A stretch of DNA of 25,329 bases, taken from the IMG/VR virus record IMGVR_UViG_3300009378_000059, positions 1 through 25,329 of that record; one strand, given 5' to 3'. The translations under genes were made by a program, and so were the position numbers. The notes under the pieces were generated by a model. That model was not told where the DNA came from. It saw only the letters and a program-made list of their open reading frames with translations, and searched no databases. This DNA comes from a virus. Shown here one piece after another: positions 23,749 to 25,329 of this stretch (within the stretch, counting starts at the first letter, position 1; every line of letters starts with the position of its first letter).

Positions 23749-25329
23749 TGCCTATTCAAACGCCAATTGTTAATAACTTTACCGCTGGAGAGCTGACTCC
23801 TCTTCTTGATGGACGAGTCGATTTCGCTAAATATTCGAATGGTTGTTCACAACTTGAGAATTTCAAAGTTTTACCTCAAGGAGGAATTTCTCGGCGCGGT
23901 GGAACTTTATACATTAATGAGGTTAAGGATCATACGAAAGTTACTCGTATAATTCCATTTGAATTTAGCACAACTCAAACTTATATTCTTGAGTTTGGTC
24001 ATAACTATATTAGATTCTTTAAGGATTTAGGACGTATTGAATCTGGTGGTTCTCCAGTTGAGGTAGCTACTACCTATACAGAATCTGAAATTTTTGATCT
24101 TCAATTTGCTCAGTCTGCTGATACTTTTTATATAGTACATAAAGATCACGCTCCTGCAAAGCTTACTCGAACTAGCCACATTAATTGGACTTTAGCAGAC
24201 ATTACTTTTACTCAAGAAGGTACTGGATTAACTAAAGACCCAATCGAAATTGAAGTTGGAAGTGCAGACGTATTAGTCCATCATATTGGTCATGGCGTTG
24301 AAACTGGAGATTCAGTAACTCTTAGTGGATTAAAATGCGACGGGTTAGTAGATTCTGAAGTTAATGATACACACACTATCACAAAAATTGATTCTAACAT
24401 CTATGAAATAACCGTAACAACCAACGCCACTGATCCAAGTAACACCCACTATACATATACTAGTGGAGATAAAACAGGCGGAACGAATGGAAGAGCTGTC
24501 TATCCTTTCTCTTGGACTACAAATAACTATCCTCGATCAATAACCTTTTTTGAACAACGACTTTGGTTTGCAAGTACTCCAAATGATCCTCAAACTCTAT
24601 GGGCTTCTAAGTCTGGAGATTATGAGAATCTTAGCCAAGGACCTTTAGCCGATGATTCGTTAGAATATACAATTGCAACAGAGCAAGTTAATGTAATTCA
24701 ATGGCTTTCTCCTGGAAAGACTCTTGTAGTTGGTACTGCCGGTGGTGAGTTTATTGTTTCAGCTTCAAGTCAAGAAGAAGCAATCACTCCTTCTAATGTA
24801 AGGATTGTTAGACAATCTACTTATGGAAGTGCCGCTGTACTTCCAATTAGATTAGCTGATGTAGTATTGTATACTCAAAGATCTAAACGCAAAATACGCC
24901 AATTTGTTTATAATTTTGAATCAGATAGTTTTGTTTCACCTGACCTAAATTTGTTAGCTGAACATATTACGATCGGTGGAATTAAAGAAATTGCTCTTCA
25001 ACAAGAGCCATCTCCAACAGTCTGGGGAATTTTAGATACTGGCGAATTAGTAGGAATGTCCTATCTTAGAGATCAAGAGGTTATTGCTTGGTCTAAACAC
25101 TACATCGGTGGAACTGATGTAGAAGTTAAATCAGTAGCTATACTTCCACCTCCAAGTAACTGCTCTTGTGATGAAATTTGGTTAGTAGTAGAAAGAACAA
25201 TCAATGGTTCAACTAAACAGTATCTTGAAGTTATTAGGCCAGGGCTTAGAGAAACTGAAGATATAACAGATGCTTTCTTTCTTGATAGTGCGTTATCATA
25301 TGATGGAAGTCCTGTATCTTCAGTCAGTG
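23748..25329 (+). CDS. Tail tubular protein B (T7 gp12-like nozzle), cut by window end
   Basis: The frame opens at the ATG at 23748 and is open for 527 codons to the window edge. The protein begins MPIQTPIVNNFTAGELTPLL, then has GRVDFAKYSNGCSQLENF, GGISRRGGTLYI, YILEFGHNYIRFF and FAQSADTFYIVHKDH, the standard order at the N-terminus of the podovirus tail nozzle protein. The ADTFYIVH...KL.R pattern and the later LWASKSGDYENL repeat-type beta-propeller segment are family features. The nozzle is the distal tail tube and carries the fibres or spikes. The C-terminus is not visible. Confidence 0.93.
   Translation, partial: MPIQTPIVNNFTAGELTPLLDGRVDFAKYSNGCSQLENFKVLPQGGISRRGGTLYINEVKDHTKVTRIIPFEFSTTQTYILEFGHNYIRFFKDLGRIESGGSPVEVATTYTESEIFDLQFAQSADTFYIVHKDHAPAKLTRTSHINWTLADITFTQEGTGLTKDPIEIEVGSADVLVHHIGHGVETGDSVTLSGLKCDGLVDSEVNDTHTITKIDSNIYEITVTTNATDPSNTHYTYTSGDKTGGTNGRAVYPFSWTTNNYPRSITFFEQRLWFASTPNDPQTLWASKSGDYENLSQGPLADDSLEYTIATEQVNVIQWLSPGKTLVVGTAGGEFIVSASSQEEAITPSNVRIVRQSTYGSAAVLPIRLADVVLYTQRSKRKIRQFVYNFESDSFVSPDLNLLAEHITIGGIKEIALQQEPSPTVWGILDTGELVGMSYLRDQEVIAWSKHYIGGTDVEVKSVAILPPPSNCSCDEIWLVVERTINGSTKQYLEVIRPGLRETEDITDAFFLDSALSYDGSPVSSVS

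Noticed and set aside
23185-25329. Diversity-generating retroelement, suggested by BPP-1-like head genes
   Set aside because: No reverse transcriptase, template repeat or variable repeat is visible in this window; only the morphogenesis genes resemble BPP-1.

Overview
This window is part of a tailed bacteriophage genome, most likely a podovirus. It holds a complete replication and nucleotide module, a head module and the first tail genes. The portal, scaffold, capsid and tail-tube gene order resembles Bordetella BPP-1-like and T7-like podoviruses. No phage RNA polymerase, integrase, tRNA or CRISPR array is visible. Promoters look like host sigma-70 sites, so host polymerase probably does the transcription. 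The host cannot be named from the sequence.

Layout. (1) Positions 2-202 hold the end of a rightward holin-like membrane protein that meets the ligase gene stop to stop. (2) Positions 203-14638 are one long leftward block. Read in transcription order it contains a small membrane protein, a prim-pol/SF3 helicase-primase, a cluster of five tiny genes, an SNF2-type helicase, an acidic-tailed protein, a nucleotide-modification operon (MazG-like pyrophosphohydrolase, dNMP kinase, dCMP hydroxymethylase, T4-like DNA beta-glucosyltransferase, dCMP deaminase), a DUF2815 ssDNA-binding protein, a family A DNA polymerase, a Cas4-like DUF2800 nuclease, a GIY-YIG nuclease, a VRR-NUC nuclease and an ATP-dependent DNA ligase. 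(3) Positions 14639-14896 are a divergent control region with two leftward promoters and one rightward promoter. (4) Positions 14897-15433 encode a rightward protein, possibly the small terminase. (5) Positions about 15600-16830 are a strikingly GC-rich island. It carries three small leftward genes with their own promoter, strong ribosome binding sites and a textbook terminator, followed by a noncoding palindrome-rich stretch that is about 72% GC over 16561-16740 by hand count. (6) Positions 16959-25329 hold the large terminase, a GNAT acetyltransferase, a proline-rich small protein, portal, a Bbp19-like protein, scaffold, major capsid, a second head protein, tail tubular protein A and tail tubular protein B, which is cut by the window edge.

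Main biological reading. The genes at 5772-8947 appear to encode the whole T4-style route to glucosylated 5-hydroxymethylcytosine DNA in one compact operon. The glucosyltransferase aligns by eye with T4 beta-glucosyltransferase, including the catalytic Asp. The thymidylate-synthase homologue carries the Asp that marks dCMP hydroxymethylases. A MazG-like enzyme and a thymidylate-kinase-like enzyme sit where T4 uses gp56 and gp1. If correct, this phage protects its genome with glucosyl-hmC, although it is otherwise unrelated to T-even phages.

Regulation. Four leftward promoters read exactly TTTACA-N17-TATAAT and a fifth reads TATACA-N17-TATAAT. Two rightward promoters share TGTACT-N17-TATAAT. 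A short TTARCCGA box recurs next to the promoters. Two leftward messages, and probably that of the GC-rich cassette, are predicted to begin with a hairpin at their extreme 5' end. The large terminase message looks leaderless.
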